A stretch of DNA of 64,000 nucleotides from Sphingomonas endophytica (GCF_001476895.1 NZ_LDTB01000010.1:1-64000); one strand, 5' to 3'; shown: positions 17,583-27,371, counted from the stretch's first letter. Notes: generated by a model not told the origin, from the sequence alone. A program made the numbers and translations.

Positions 17583-18902
17583 ATGATCAAGGGGCTTCTG
17601 TTCGGGCTGGTGGCGGCCATCGCACCGGCAGCGATCGCGACGGCGCAGACCGCGCCGGGCGCGATCACCTATATCCAGGCGGGCACCCTGCTCGATCAGC
17701 CCGGCAGAACGCCGCGCGGCCCCACCACGATCATCGTTCGCGACGGGAAGGTCGCCGAGTTGCGCGATGGCTTCGTCGCGCCCGAGGCGGGCGCAACGCT
17801 GGTCGACCTGCGTGACGCGTTCGTGCTGCCGGGAATGGTCGACATGCACGTCCACCTCTGGGGCATCGGCGGCGATCCGATGAAGGCGCGACTGGGTGCG
17901 CTGAACCGCGACCGGTTCGACGACGAGATGACGGCGGTGGCGAACGCGCGCACCACGCTGAACGCCGGCTTCACTTCGGTGCGCGATCTGGGCGGCGACC
18001 CGCGCGGCATCCGTGCGCTGCGCGACGCGATCGACGCCGGGACGGTCGAGGGGCCGACGATCACCAATGCCGGGGAGATGATCTCGGTCACGGGCGGGCA
18101 TGGCGATGCCGGCAACGGTCTGGCGGAAACGTTCGCCGATGCGGTCCACGCGCATGACGTGAACGTGTGCGACGGCCCCGACGATTGTCGCCGCGCGGTG
18201 CGCGCGCAGGTCGGGCTGGGTGCGAAGGTCATCAAGTTCGCGGCGACCGGCGGCGTGTTGTCGAACGTCAGCGGTGGCCTCGGCCGTGCGATGACGCCCG
18301 AGGAGATGCGCGCGATCATCGATACCGCGCACGCGCTGGGCCGGAAGGTCGCCGCACACAGCCATGCGGCGGAGGGGACGAAGGCCGCGCTGGAAGCGGG
18401 CGTCGATTCGATCGAGCACGGCACGTTCCTGGATGACGAAACGATCCGGCTGTTCAAGGCGAAGGGCGCGTATCTGGTTCCGACCGAGATCGCCCCGGTC
18501 GCCGCGCTGGCGCAGGCGCGCGGCGGCGCGCTGCCGCCCGCGACGATCGTCAAGGCCGAACAGGCCGCCGCCGCGATGGCGGCCAATCATCGCCGCGCCT
18601 ATGCCGCCGGGGTGAAGGTGGCGTTCGGCACCGACACCGGCGTGTCGAAGCATGGCGACAATGCCAGCGAGTTCGCGCTGCTGGTGCAGAACGGCCTGAC
18701 CCCGGCGCAGGCGATCGCCGCCGCCACCGTCGGCGCCGCCGACCTGCTGGGGCGTGACGATATCGGGACGCTCGCGCCCGGCAAGACCGCCGACATCATC
18801 GCGGTCGCGGGCTCCCCGCTTCAGGACGTCACGCGGCTCCAGCACGTCGATTTCGTCATGCATCGCGGAGTGGTCGCGAAGATGAAGCCCGGCAGCCTCT
18901 GA
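17583..18902 (+). CDS. Exported amidohydrolase (imidazolonepropionase/Xaa-Pro dipeptidase-like)
   Basis: A 439-residue metal-dependent amidohydrolase with an N-terminal signal peptide (about residues 1-22), so probably periplasmic. Metal ligands are visible: H89-V-H91, a Lys in 'KVIKFAATGG' (about K218, likely carboxylated), H259/H261 ('AAHSHA'), H279 ('SIEHGT') and D351 ('GTDTG'). Relatives hydrolyse dipeptides or related amides. The next gene downstream (40 nt) is an exported S9 peptidase, so a joint peptide-breakdown role is plausible. Confidence 0.9.
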   Translation: MIKGLLFGLVAAIAPAAIATAQTAPGAITYIQAGTLLDQPGRTPRGPTTIIVRDGKVAELRDGFVAPEAGATLVDLRDAFVLPGMVDMHVHLWGIGGDPMKARLGALNRDRFDDEMTAVANARTTLNAGFTSVRDLGGDPRGIRALRDAIDAGTVEGPTITNAGEMISVTGGHGDAGNGLAETFADAVHAHDVNVCDGPDDCRRAVRAQVGLGAKVIKFAATGGVLSNVSGGLGRAMTPEEMRAIIDTAHALGRKVAAHSHAAEGTKAALEAGVDSIEHGTFLDDETIRLFKAKGAYLVPTEIAPVAALAQARGGALPPATIVKAEQAAAAMAANHRRAYAAGVKVAFGTDTGVSKHGDNASEFALLVQNGLTPAQAIAAATVGAADLLGRDDIGTLAPGKTADIIAVAGSPLQDVTRLQHVDFVMHRGVVAKMKPGSL

Positions 18903-18942
18903 TCGCACCTCGCCCCCTGCCCTCCAGCCAAGGAACCACTTC

Positions 18943-20997
18943 GTGCGTCTTGCCCTGATCGTCGCCCTGCTCGCCTCCACCGCCGCGCCCGCACTTGCGC
19001 AACAGCAACCGAACGCCGCTCCCGCCGACGCGCCGACCCGCGCCTTTACCGGCAGCGACCTGTTCGGCCTGTCGATCGCCGCCGATCCGCAGATCAGCCC
19101 CGATGGACGGACGATCGTCTATGTCCGCCGCAGCGCCGACATCATGACCGATCGCATGGCATCGTCGCTCTGGCTGATCGATGTGGCGACGGGCCGCCAG
19201 TCACCGTTCGCGGCGCAGGGATCCAGCCCGCGCTGGTCCCCGGACGGGACGCGGGTCGCCTATGTCGCCGCGGACGGCAACGGATCGCAGCTCTTCGTCC
19301 GCTGGCTGGCGACCGGTGCCAGCGCGCGCGTCACCGGCTTTCCCGGCGATCCGCAGGCGCTGGCCTGGTCGCCGGACGGAACGCGGTTGGCCTATGTCGC
19401 GACCGTCGCGGGCGACCCGACGACGCTGGGCAAGGCGCCGCCCAAGCCGGAGGGCGCGAAATGGGCCGAGCCACTGACGGTCATCGACCGGATCACCTAT
19501 CGCAACGACGGCCCCGGCTACGTCAAGCCGGGGCGCGACCACCTGTTCGTCGTGGCGGCGGACGGCGGGGCGGCGCGGCAGCTGACCTTCGGCGACTTCG
19601 ACGACGGCGGGCCGCTGTCGTGGACGCCGGACGGGCGCGAGATCGTGTTCGCGGCGATCCGTGGGCCCGGCGCGGACCGGCAGATCCTGAATTCCGACGT
19701 GCTGGCGGTCGATGTCGCCAGCGCGACTCTGCGGCAACTCACGACGCGTGACGGGCCGGATGCGCAGCCGGTCTTCTCACCGGACGGCACGAAGATCGCT
19801 TGGCTCGGCTTCGACGACAAGCGCCGCAGCTATGAGAATACCCAGCTCTACGTCGGCGACCGCAACGCCGGCACGCCGCGCTCGCTGACCGCGCCGCTCG
19901 ACCGCGCAATCGAGGAAGCGGTGTGGGCCAGCGACGGGCGAAGCCTGTACGCCAGCTACGACGACCACGGGCAACGCAAGGTCGCGCGGATCGCGCTCGA
20001 CGGGCGGGTTACGCCGCTGATCGACAATGTCGAGGGCAGTGGGCTGGATCGTCCGTACACGGGCGGCGACTTCTCCGTCTCCCGGGCCGGGACGATCGCC
20101 TATACCGGGGGCGATGCCGGCGCACCGGCGGATGTGTGGGTATGGAACGGCGGGAAGGCGCGACGCCTGACGCAGCTCAACGCGGTGATGACCGCCACCA
20201 AGTCGCTCGCCCCGGTCCGCAAGATCACCGTCACCGCACCGGACGGTCGTCCGATCGACGCCTGGCTGGCGACGCCGCCGGGGCGTCCGGCCGGCGCGCG
20301 CGTGCCGCTGATCCTGGAGATCCATGGCGGGCCGAACAGCGCCTATGGCCCCAGCTTCGCAACCGACGTGCAATTGTATGCCGCTGCCGGCTACGCGGTG
20401 CTCTGGACCAACCCGCGCGGATCGACCTCCTATGGCGCGGAGTTCGCGAACCTGATCGACAAGAAATATCCGGCCGATGATTACGGCGACCTGATCGCCG
20501 CCGTCGATGCCGCGATCGCAGACGGGACGGCGGACCCCGACAATCTGTTCGTCACCGGCGGATCGGGCGGCGGCGTGCTGACCGCGTGGATCGTCGGCAA
20601 GACCGATCGTTTCAAGGCCGCCGCGACGCAGAAGCCGGTCATCAACTGGACCAGCGAGGCGTTGACGATGGACGCCACGCTGTTCACGTCGCGCTACTGG
20701 TTCACCAAGCTGCCGTGGGAGGATCCCATGGATTACTGGAAGCGATCGCCGCTCAGCCTGGTCGGCAACGTCAAGACGCCGACATTGGTGGTCGTCGGGA
20801 GCGAGGATTATCGCACCCCGGTATCGGAATCGGAGCAATATTATGCGGCGCTCCAGATTCGCGGCGTGCCGACCGCGCTGGTCAAGGTGCCGGGCGCCAG
20901 CCACGGCGGCTTCACCGCGCGCCCGTCGCAATCGGCGGCCAAGGCGTCGGCGATCATCGCCTGGTTCGACCGTTACCGGAAGGCGCCGGCAAAATGA
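18943..20997 (+). CDS. Exported S9 family peptidase (prolyl oligopeptidase type)
   Basis: A 684-residue serine peptidase with a signal peptide (about 1-20), an N-terminal beta-propeller built from WD40-like 'SPDG' repeats, and a C-terminal alpha/beta-hydrolase domain. The triad is S541 (GGSGGG), D622 (GSEDYRT) and H654 (GASHGG). It would cut oligopeptides in the periplasm. The start is GTG at 18943 with AAGGA 8 nt upstream. It follows the amidohydrolase and is likely in the same transcript. Confidence 0.93.
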   Translation: MRLALIVALLASTAAPALAQQQPNAAPADAPTRAFTGSDLFGLSIAADPQISPDGRTIVYVRRSADIMTDRMASSLWLIDVATGRQSPFAAQGSSPRWSPDGTRVAYVAADGNGSQLFVRWLATGASARVTGFPGDPQALAWSPDGTRLAYVATVAGDPTTLGKAPPKPEGAKWAEPLTVIDRITYRNDGPGYVKPGRDHLFVVAADGGAARQLTFGDFDDGGPLSWTPDGREIVFAAIRGPGADRQILNSDVLAVDVASATLRQLTTRDGPDAQPVFSPDGTKIAWLGFDDKRRSYENTQLYVGDRNAGTPRSLTAPLDRAIEEAVWASDGRSLYASYDDHGQRKVARIALDGRVTPLIDNVEGSGLDRPYTGGDFSVSRAGTIAYTGGDAGAPADVWVWNGGKARRLTQLNAVMTATKSLAPVRKITVTAPDGRPIDAWLATPPGRPAGARVPLILEIHGGPNSAYGPSFATDVQLYAAAGYAVLWTNPRGSTSYGAEFANLIDKKYPADDYGDLIAAVDAAIADGTADPDNLFVTGGSGGGVLTAWIVGKTDRFKAAATQKPVINWTSEALTMDATLFTSRYWFTKLPWEDPMDYWKRSPLSLVGNVKTPTLVVVGSEDYRTPVSESEQYYAALQIRGVPTALVKVPGASHGGFTARPSQSAAKASAIIAWFDRYRKAPAK

Positions 20998-21149
20998 TCG
21001 TTCGGCCCGCTGGCAGGATGCGCCCCTAGAACCTGATCCGCCCGATCGGAACAGGGGGCGTTGCCGTGCTGCCGGCGGGCGGCCATCGCCCGGCATGGGC
21101 GCAACGGCCCGCAGATTGCCACCCTTCTATCGTCAGCAAGCATCTGAAA

Positions 21150-21155
21150 TATAAT
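21150..21155 (+). promoter_or_regulatory. Possible -10 element of the GH5 gene
   Basis: A perfect TATAAT lies in an unusually AT-rich patch 63 nt before the GH5 start in otherwise GC-rich DNA. No good -35 is seen at the expected distance, so this is only a candidate. Confidence 0.35.
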
Positions 21156-21217
21156 ATCATTTAGCGCCGAAGCACAAAACGCGCATAAGCGGGGGCGATA
21201 AAGAGGAGAGGGTTGCG

Positions 21218-22360
21218 ATGACGAAGCGGCTGATCTTGCTGGCGACGGCCATGGCGATGACCGCGCTGCCCGCCGCGGCGCGCCCGCGCTGGACCGAGGC
21301 GCAGGCCAACGACTGGTATCGCGCGCAACCGTGGCTGGTGGGCGCGAACTACACGCCCGCCTCCGCGATCAACCAACTGGAAATGTGGCAGGCGGCGACC
21401 TGGGATCCGCAGCGTATCGACCGCGAACTGGGCTGGGCGCAGGAAATTGGGATGAACACGATGCGCGTGTTCCTGCACGATCAGCTCTGGCTGCAGGATC
21501 CCGCCGGCTTTCGCCGCCGTATCGACGAATTCCTGACGATCGCCGCGCGCCATCGCATCAAGCCGCTGTTCGTGCTGTTCGACAGTTGCTGGGATCCGGA
21601 CCCGAGACCTGGGCCGCAGCATCCGCCGGTGCCCGGGGTCCACAATTCCGGCTGGGTACAGGGACCGGGGATGGCGGGGCTGCGCGACACGCGGCGCTAT
21701 CCCCGCTACAAGGCGTATGTACAAGGGGTCATCGGCGCGTTCCGGGACGATCGGCGCATCCTCGGCTGGGACGTGTGGAACGAGCCGGACAATGGCGCCG
21801 ACCAGTATCGGGGCCAGGACGGCAAGGAGCCGCTGGTCCGCGCGCTGCTGGCGCAGGTGTTCGTCTGGGCACGCGATGCCGATCCGACGCAACCGATCAC
21901 CTCGGGCGTCTGGCAGCACGACGACTGGACGCCCGCCGGCGGCAAGCTGACCGCGATGGAAACGCTGCAATTGCGCCAGTCCGACGTGATCTCGTTCCAC
22001 GATTACAGCTGGCCGGAAACGTTCGAACGCCGCGTCAGGCAGTTGCTGCCCTACAACCGGCCGATCCTGTGCACAGAGTATATGGCGCGCGGCAACGGAT
22101 CGACGTTCGATGGCTCGCTGCCGATCGGCAAACGCTACAATGTCGCGATGATGAACTGGGGGCTCGTCAACGGGAAGACGCAGACGCGACTGCCGTGGGA
22201 CAGCTGGAAGAAGCCCTATGTCCTGGAGGAACCGACGATCTGGTTCCACGAAGTGTTCCGCAGCGACGGCACGCCGTACCGCCGCGCGGAAACCGACCTG
22301 ATCCGGCGGCTGACCGTCACGCCGACGGGCGCGTCATCGGCGACGCCCCCGACCGGCTGA
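21218..22360 (+). CDS. Exported GH5-type glycoside hydrolase
   Basis: A 380-residue glycoside hydrolase of the clan A (GH5-like, cellulase/mannanase) type with a signal peptide (about 1-20). The acid/base is E189 in 'DVWNEPDN' and the nucleophile is E287 in 'LCTEYMARG'; both follow the family pattern on strands 4 and 7 of the barrel. 'MNTMRVFLHDQLW' is the usual early strand. The exact polysaccharide cannot be assigned; relatives are often labelled mannosidase or xylanase. Converges with the hybrid kinase gene. Confidence 0.88.
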   Translation: MTKRLILLATAMAMTALPAAARPRWTEAQANDWYRAQPWLVGANYTPASAINQLEMWQAATWDPQRIDRELGWAQEIGMNTMRVFLHDQLWLQDPAGFRRRIDEFLTIAARHRIKPLFVLFDSCWDPDPRPGPQHPPVPGVHNSGWVQGPGMAGLRDTRRYPRYKAYVQGVIGAFRDDRRILGWDVWNEPDNGADQYRGQDGKEPLVRALLAQVFVWARDADPTQPITSGVWQHDDWTPAGGKLTAMETLQLRQSDVISFHDYSWPETFERRVRQLLPYNRPILCTEYMARGNGSTFDGSLPIGKRYNVAMMNWGLVNGKTQTRLPWDSWKKPYVLEEPTIWFHEVFRSDGTPYRRAETDLIRRLTVTPTGASSATPPTG

Positions 22361-22379
22361 CGGGATCGCGCGGAGAGGC

Positions 22380-25300
22380 TTACTCCCCGCCTTCGTGCGC
22401 CAGCGACCGTTCGCCCGTGCGGTCGTGGAGGATCGCCAGCACGTCGCGCGCGCCATAAGGCTTGGCGAGCAGATGCGCCGAGGGCAGCACCTCGCGCACC
22501 ATGCCGACATCGCCGCTGGCCACCACGATCCGGATGCCCGGCCGCAGCTCGGCGGCGCGGGCGGCGAGTTCTAGCCCCGACGATCCGGGCAGATGCACGT
22601 CCGTCACCAGCACGTCGATCGGCGCGGTCTGCAACGCGGCCATCGCTTCCTCGGCACTTGCGGCATCGACCACGACATGGCCCGCCTCCTGCAACACTTC
22701 GGCCGTCGCGCTGCGGATCATGGGATCATCCTCGACCAGCAGCACGTTGCGCCGCATCGGTGCCGGTCCCGCGACCGGCGGGACGGCCCGTGGTGCCTGC
22801 AGCTCGCGACGCTGCCCCTGATTGGCGAGCACATGGCGGATCTTCCGCGCCAGCGCCTCGCGCGAGTAGGGCTTGGACAGCAGTTCCAGTCCGGCATCAA
22901 GCCGTCCGCCATGGACGATCGAGTTTTCCGTGTAGCCCGACGTGAACAGCACCGCGATGTCGGGCAACCGCTCGCGCGCCTTGCGCGCCAGTTCGGGGCT
23001 CTTCAACGTCCCCGGCATCACGACGTCGGTGAACAGCAGGTCGATCGCGATCCCGCTCTCGACCACGTTCAACGCGCTCTGCGCATCGACCGCCTTGAGC
23101 ACGCGATAGCCCAGGTCGCCGAGCATCTCGACCACGGTCGCGCGCACCTCGTCATCATCCTCGACGACCAGCACCGTCTCGGTCCCGCCGGTGATCGGGC
23201 CGTTGTCCACCGCGACCTCGACGTCCTCGCTCTCCATCGCACGGGGCAGGTATAGCTTGATCGTCGTGCCATGGCCCGGCTCGGAATAGATGTTCACATG
23301 GCCGCCGGACTGCTTGACGAAGCCATAGACCATCGAAAGCCCCAGCCCCGAACCCTTGCCCTCCGCCTTGGTGGAGAAGAACGGCTCGAACACCTTGCCC
23401 ACGACATCGTCCGACATGCCGCAGCCGGTATCGGTGACCGCCAGCATCACATACTGGCCCGGCGTGACCTCATCATGGCGGCGCGCATATTCGTCGTCGA
23501 GGTGCGCGTTGACCAGCTCGATGGTCAGCTTGCCCTGCCCCTCCATCGCGTCGCGGGCGTTGATGGCCAGGTTCAGCAGCGCATTCTCGATCTGACCGGG
23601 ATCGATGAAGGTGTTCCAAAGGCCGCCGCCGAAGATCGTCTCCACCTCGATCCCCTCGCCGATCGCGCGGCGCAGCATGTCGTCCATCCCACTGACGAAG
23701 CGGGTAACGTTGACGACCTTCGGCTCCAGCGCCTGCCGTCGTCCGAACGCCAGCAATTGCGCCGCGAGCCGCGACCCGCGCGAGACGCCTGCCAGTGCGT
23801 TGGCGACACGCGCCTCCGCACGCGCATTGCCCGCGATGTCCTTCTGCAACAACTGGAGGTTGCCGGAGACGACCTGTAGCAGGTTGTTGAAATCGTGCGC
23901 GACGCCGCCGGTCAGCTTGCCGACCGTCTCCATTTTCTGCGCCTGCGCCAGCCTGCGCTCCGCCTCGTGCCGCGACGCGATCTCCGCGATCACGCGCGTC
24001 TCCAGCGTCTCGTTCAGGTGGCGGAGCTGCTCCTCGGCACGTTCGCGATGGCGTATCTGTCGCTCGAGCTGTTCGGCATGGTCGCGCAGCGCCGCCTCGG
24101 CCGCGCGTTGGTGCGTGATGTCGGTGTGGACGCCGACCCATTCCGCCACCTCGCCATGCGCGTCGAGGCGCGGCACCGCGCGCACCGCGAAGGTCCGCCA
24201 CGCCCCGCAGTGCCGCCGGACGCGATGTTCGAAGATGAAGGTCGATTTGCTCTCCACCGCCTCACGCCATGCGGCCACCGACGCCTCAGCATCGTCGGGA
24301 TGGACGGCATCGGCCCAGCCATAGCCCTGATATTGTTCGGGGGTCTGCCCGGTGAGCATCGCCCAGCCGATCTGTTCGCCGACCATCCGCCCTTCGGCAT
24401 CATTGGTCCACAATACCCCGTGCATGGCCTCCATCGCGGCACGGAAGCGGGCGTTGCTGGCGTTCAGCGCCTCCTCGCGCAGCACGCGCTCCTCGACGTC
24501 CATGACGATGACCTGGAAGCCGGAAACCGCGCCATCGGCATCGCGACGCGGCAGATAGCGGATATCGGTACGCCGCCACGAACCGTCGCTACGGCGGATG
24601 ACCGCGTCCTCGACGATCGTCTCGCCCGCCAGCGCACGCTCCATCAGCGGGCGACGACGGGCGAAATTCTCCTCGCCGATCACATCGCGCGTATGACGCC
24701 CGACCACATCGGCCAACTCGATCCCGAACCATTCGTAATAATGCTGGTTGGCGTAGCGATAGACGTAATCGCGGTCGATGAACGACACCAGCAGCGGCAG
24801 CGCGTCCGTGACGGCGCGCAGTTCCGCCTCGCTGGCCGCCAGCCGCCGCTCCAGCGTCAGGCGGGCGGTATTGTCGAGCACCGTGCAGAGCACGCCCCCC
24901 ACCGATCCGTCGGCCTCGAACACGGGAGTGTAGAACAGGTCGAAGAACAATTCCGCCGGCCGCCCGTCGCGCATCAGCGTCAGCGGCTGATCGCGGTAGC
25001 TCACCACCTCGCCCGCGAAGCCGCGTTCCAGGATCGAGCGATTCCAGTCCCAGATCTCGGGGAAGACCACGGCGGCGCTCTTGCCCAGCGCGAAGGGATG
25101 ATGCGCGCCCGCGATCTCCCGATAGGCGTCATTGTAGAGCATGATGCCGTCGCGACCCCACATCAGCACCTTGGGCACCGGCGAGTTCACGACGTTCGCG
25201 ACCGTGACGCGCAACGCCGCCGACCACCCGTCGATCGCACCGAGCGGATGGCGCGCCCAGTCATGGGCGCGGATCAGCGCCCCGGTCTCGCCCCCGGCGG

Positions 25301-25466
25301 CGGGCCATTCGCGCATCGTCTCGCGCGCCGGGCGATCCCGAAGCATCTTCAGCGCAGTGCGCACCACTTCGCTGGCGTTGCCATAGTCGCCGGTCGAGAG
25401 ACTGTCGGTGATGAACGACTCGAGTTCGGAGGTCAGCGAGACGTTGCGGGAATGCCGTTGAGCCAT
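22380..25466 (-). CDS. ParD-type RHH domain fused to a PAS hybrid histidine kinase with two receivers
   Basis: A 1028-residue cytoplasmic sensor. Residues 1-45 read like a ParD antitoxin ribbon-helix-helix domain ('RNVSLTSELESFITDSL', 'YGNASEVVRTALKML'). Three PAS regions follow (about 75-185, 205-325, 340-450), then a coiled coil, a HisKA domain with H524 in 'GGVAHDFNNLL', an ATPase domain ('NLAINARDAM', 'DTGCGMS', 'GSGLGLSMVYG') and two receiver domains with D814 (FTDVVMPG) and D956 (VTDVHLPG). No membrane segment is seen. The ATG at 25466 was chosen over GTG at 25511 because RHH homology begins there and a palindrome with a promoter-like TTGACA sits just upstream. No toxin gene is adjacent. 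Confidence 0.85.
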   Translation of the reverse strand: MAQRHSRNVSLTSELESFITDSLSTGDYGNASEVVRTALKMLRDRPARETMREWPAAGGETGALIRAHDWARHPLGAIDGWSAALRVTVANVVNSPVPKVLMWGRDGIMLYNDAYREIAGAHHPFALGKSAAVVFPEIWDWNRSILERGFAGEVVSYRDQPLTLMRDGRPAELFFDLFYTPVFEADGSVGGVLCTVLDNTARLTLERRLAASEAELRAVTDALPLLVSFIDRDYVYRYANQHYYEWFGIELADVVGRHTRDVIGEENFARRRPLMERALAGETIVEDAVIRRSDGSWRRTDIRYLPRRDADGAVSGFQVIVMDVEERVLREEALNASNARFRAAMEAMHGVLWTNDAEGRMVGEQIGWAMLTGQTPEQYQGYGWADAVHPDDAEASVAAWREAVESKSTFIFEHRVRRHCGAWRTFAVRAVPRLDAHGEVAEWVGVHTDITHQRAAEAALRDHAEQLERQIRHRERAEEQLRHLNETLETRVIAEIASRHEAERRLAQAQKMETVGKLTGGVAHDFNNLLQVVSGNLQLLQKDIAGNARAEARVANALAGVSRGSRLAAQLLAFGRRQALEPKVVNVTRFVSGMDDMLRRAIGEGIEVETIFGGGLWNTFIDPGQIENALLNLAINARDAMEGQGKLTIELVNAHLDDEYARRHDEVTPGQYVMLAVTDTGCGMSDDVVGKVFEPFFSTKAEGKGSGLGLSMVYGFVKQSGGHVNIYSEPGHGTTIKLYLPRAMESEDVEVAVDNGPITGGTETVLVVEDDDEVRATVVEMLGDLGYRVLKAVDAQSALNVVESGIAIDLLFTDVVMPGTLKSPELARKARERLPDIAVLFTSGYTENSIVHGGRLDAGLELLSKPYSREALARKIRHVLANQGQRRELQAPRAVPPVAGPAPMRRNVLLVEDDPMIRSATAEVLQEAGHVVVDAASAEEAMAALQTAPIDVLVTDVHLPGSSGLELAARAAELRPGIRIVVASGDVGMVREVLPSAHLLAKPYGARDVLAILHDRTGERSLAHEGGE

Positions 25467-25470
25467 CACG

Positions 25471-25514
25471 ATATTGTTGGGCGTCGCTTCGCCTGTGTCA
25501 ATGAGTGACACAGG
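25471..25514 (-). promoter_or_regulatory. Perfect inverted repeat over a promoter of the RHH-kinase gene
   Basis: CCTGTGTCA (25492-25500), 5-nt spacer, TGACACAGG (25506-25514) is a perfect 9-bp inverted repeat. On the minus strand it contains TTGACA (25501-25496); 17 nt later comes AACAAT (25478-25473), an acceptable -10, only a few bases before the ATG at 25466. The transcript would be leaderless or nearly so, which fits the lack of a Shine-Dalgarno site. A role as operator for the RHH domain is inferred. Confidence 0.55.
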
Positions 25515-25541
25515 TAATTCTGTCTTGAATCAATGCGTTTT

Positions 25542-27371
25542 CTATCCGCCCAGCCATGCCGTGCGGAAGCTGCGCTGTCGCACCGTCAGCTTGCCGCCGG
25601 TCGCCTCGACCCGCTCGACTGTCAGGCGCGGATCGGCAATGGCGCGGATCACGCTCGCCCGTTCGCGGCCGGACGCGATGTAACGCACCTCGACCGTCGC
25701 CCCCGGACCGACGCGCGCCAGCGCCGCGTCCCATTGTGCGAGCGTCGTGATCGGCGTGCCGCCCAGCGCCACGATGCGCGCGCCGCTGTCGACGCCGGCG
25801 CCGTCGAGCGGCGATCCCGGCGCCGGCGCGGACGCCAGCCACACCCCGTCCGCATCGGCGACCACGCGGCCCGCTCCGATCCAGCCCCGGCCGGGCGCGG
25901 CGGGACGCAGCACCAGGCCGGCCTGCGCCAGCAGCGGGGCCATGTCGGGCAGCGTACTGCCCGCGACGGAGGCGGCGAAGAACGCGTCGGCGAACGCCGC
26001 GTCGCCCGTTACCGCCGCCAGGGCGCGACGCAGGTCGTCGGGGGCGTAGGGCCGCTCGGTCCGTCCATGGGTCCGCCAGAGGTAGCGCATGTAGTCGTCG
26101 AGCGAGAGCGTCGGGAATCGCTGGCGGATCGACAGATCCAGCGCCAGCGCGACCACGGCGCCATACGGATAATAGGACAGGTAGATGTCCGGCCCGACGG
26201 GATCGTTCGCGGTCGCCGCATCGGCAAAGGGCGCGCGCAGGCTCATCTCCTGCGGCGATCCGTTGCGGCGGGCGGGCGACAGCAGGACGGTGTTGAGCAA
26301 CCGCGCCAGGTTCCGCGTCCAGGCATCGTCGTCCGACAGCCCGGCACGCCGGATCAGCAGCGGGCCGTAATAGGAGGTGAAGCCCTCAGCGAACCACAGG
26401 GACGGCGTTGGATTGGCGCGGCTGAAGTCGAAAGGCTCCAGTTCGCGCGGGCGCAATCGCTCGACGTTCCAGGCGTGGACGAATTCGTGCGCCACGGTGC
26501 CGAGCTGATCCTCGTTCCGTCCGTCGAGCGGCGTCGGGCCGCTGACGACGGTGGAGTTGCGATGCTCCATCCCGTCACCGCTGACCTGCGGCATATAGTC
26601 GGCCAGGAAGGTGTAGCTGCCATGGTCGAAGCGCGGCCACTCGCCGAACAGTTTGCGATGTTGCGGCAGCAGGCGGCGAACCTGTGCGGCGAAAAGGTCG
26701 ACATCCGCCGGCGTGCCGGGGTGATGGACCGCCAACCGGATCGTGTAGCGGGCCTTGCCCTCCGCCACCGGCCACTCGCGCACGTCATGGACGCCGATCT
26801 CGATCGGGCTGTCCATCAGATATTGCAGGTCGGGCGCGCTGTACGTGCCCGCCGCGCCGGGCACCGGCGGCAGTTGCGTCGCCACCGTCCATGTCCGGTC
26901 GGGCGGCACGATCCGCACCGTCACCGGCGCGGCGTCATAACCCGTCGCCCACATCAGCGCGGCGGGCGGGTTCAGGTGCGCATGGGTCGGATCGATCTGC
27001 GCATAGGTGCCGTCGCCGCGATTGCCGAACAGCGTGTAGGTCACGATCACGGTGCCATCGTGCCCAGCGACGCTCCACCCATAGGGATCCGTGCGGCTCA
27101 GCGGCAGCGGACGACCCGTGCCGTCGGTCGCGGTCACCGCATAGACGTTCTTCGCGAATTCATGCAGCGCGTAGCGGCCCGGTGACGAGCGCGCCATCTG
27201 GACGCGGAGCGGGCCGGTCGGCACCCCGCGCCACGTCGCGACGATCCGCGCCTGATGGTGGGCCGCGTCCGGGAAGGACAGGTCATATCGTACCTGCCGC
27301 ATCTCCGGCGCCGTCGCCGCCACCGGCGCGGCGATCGCTCCGAGCCCCGTCATCCACATCGCCATCCGCAT
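25542..27371 (-). CDS. Exported M61 family glycyl aminopeptidase with PDZ domain
   Basis: A 609-residue metallopeptidase of family M61 with a signal peptide (about 1-20). An N-terminal beta domain is followed by the zinc site H295-E-F-V-H299 with E329 ('WFAEGF') as third ligand, and a C-terminal PDZ domain (about 500-590, containing 'SPLDGAGVDSGARIVALGG'). The family removes N-terminal Gly/Ala in the periplasm. The ATG at 27371 follows GGGGAGA. It lies 75 nt upstream of the RHH-kinase gene on the same strand, though that gene appears to have its own promoter. Confidence 0.92.
   Translation of the reverse strand: MRMAMWMTGLGAIAAPVAATAPEMRQVRYDLSFPDAAHHQARIVATWRGVPTGPLRVQMARSSPGRYALHEFAKNVYAVTATDGTGRPLPLSRTDPYGWSVAGHDGTVIVTYTLFGNRGDGTYAQIDPTHAHLNPPAALMWATGYDAAPVTVRIVPPDRTWTVATQLPPVPGAAGTYSAPDLQYLMDSPIEIGVHDVREWPVAEGKARYTIRLAVHHPGTPADVDLFAAQVRRLLPQHRKLFGEWPRFDHGSYTFLADYMPQVSGDGMEHRNSTVVSGPTPLDGRNEDQLGTVAHEFVHAWNVERLRPRELEPFDFSRANPTPSLWFAEGFTSYYGPLLIRRAGLSDDDAWTRNLARLLNTVLLSPARRNGSPQEMSLRAPFADAATANDPVGPDIYLSYYPYGAVVALALDLSIRQRFPTLSLDDYMRYLWRTHGRTERPYAPDDLRRALAAVTGDAAFADAFFAASVAGSTLPDMAPLLAQAGLVLRPAAPGRGWIGAGRVVADADGVWLASAPAPGSPLDGAGVDSGARIVALGGTPITTLAQWDAALARVGPGATVEVRYIASGRERASVIRAIADPRLTVERVEATGGKLTVRQRSFRTAWLGG

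Noticed and set aside
22380-25541. Toxin-antitoxin locus suggested by the ParD-like domain
   Set aside because: No ParE-type or other small toxin gene is found on either side; neighbours are an M61 peptidase and a GH5 hydrolase, and the RHH domain is fused to a kinase.
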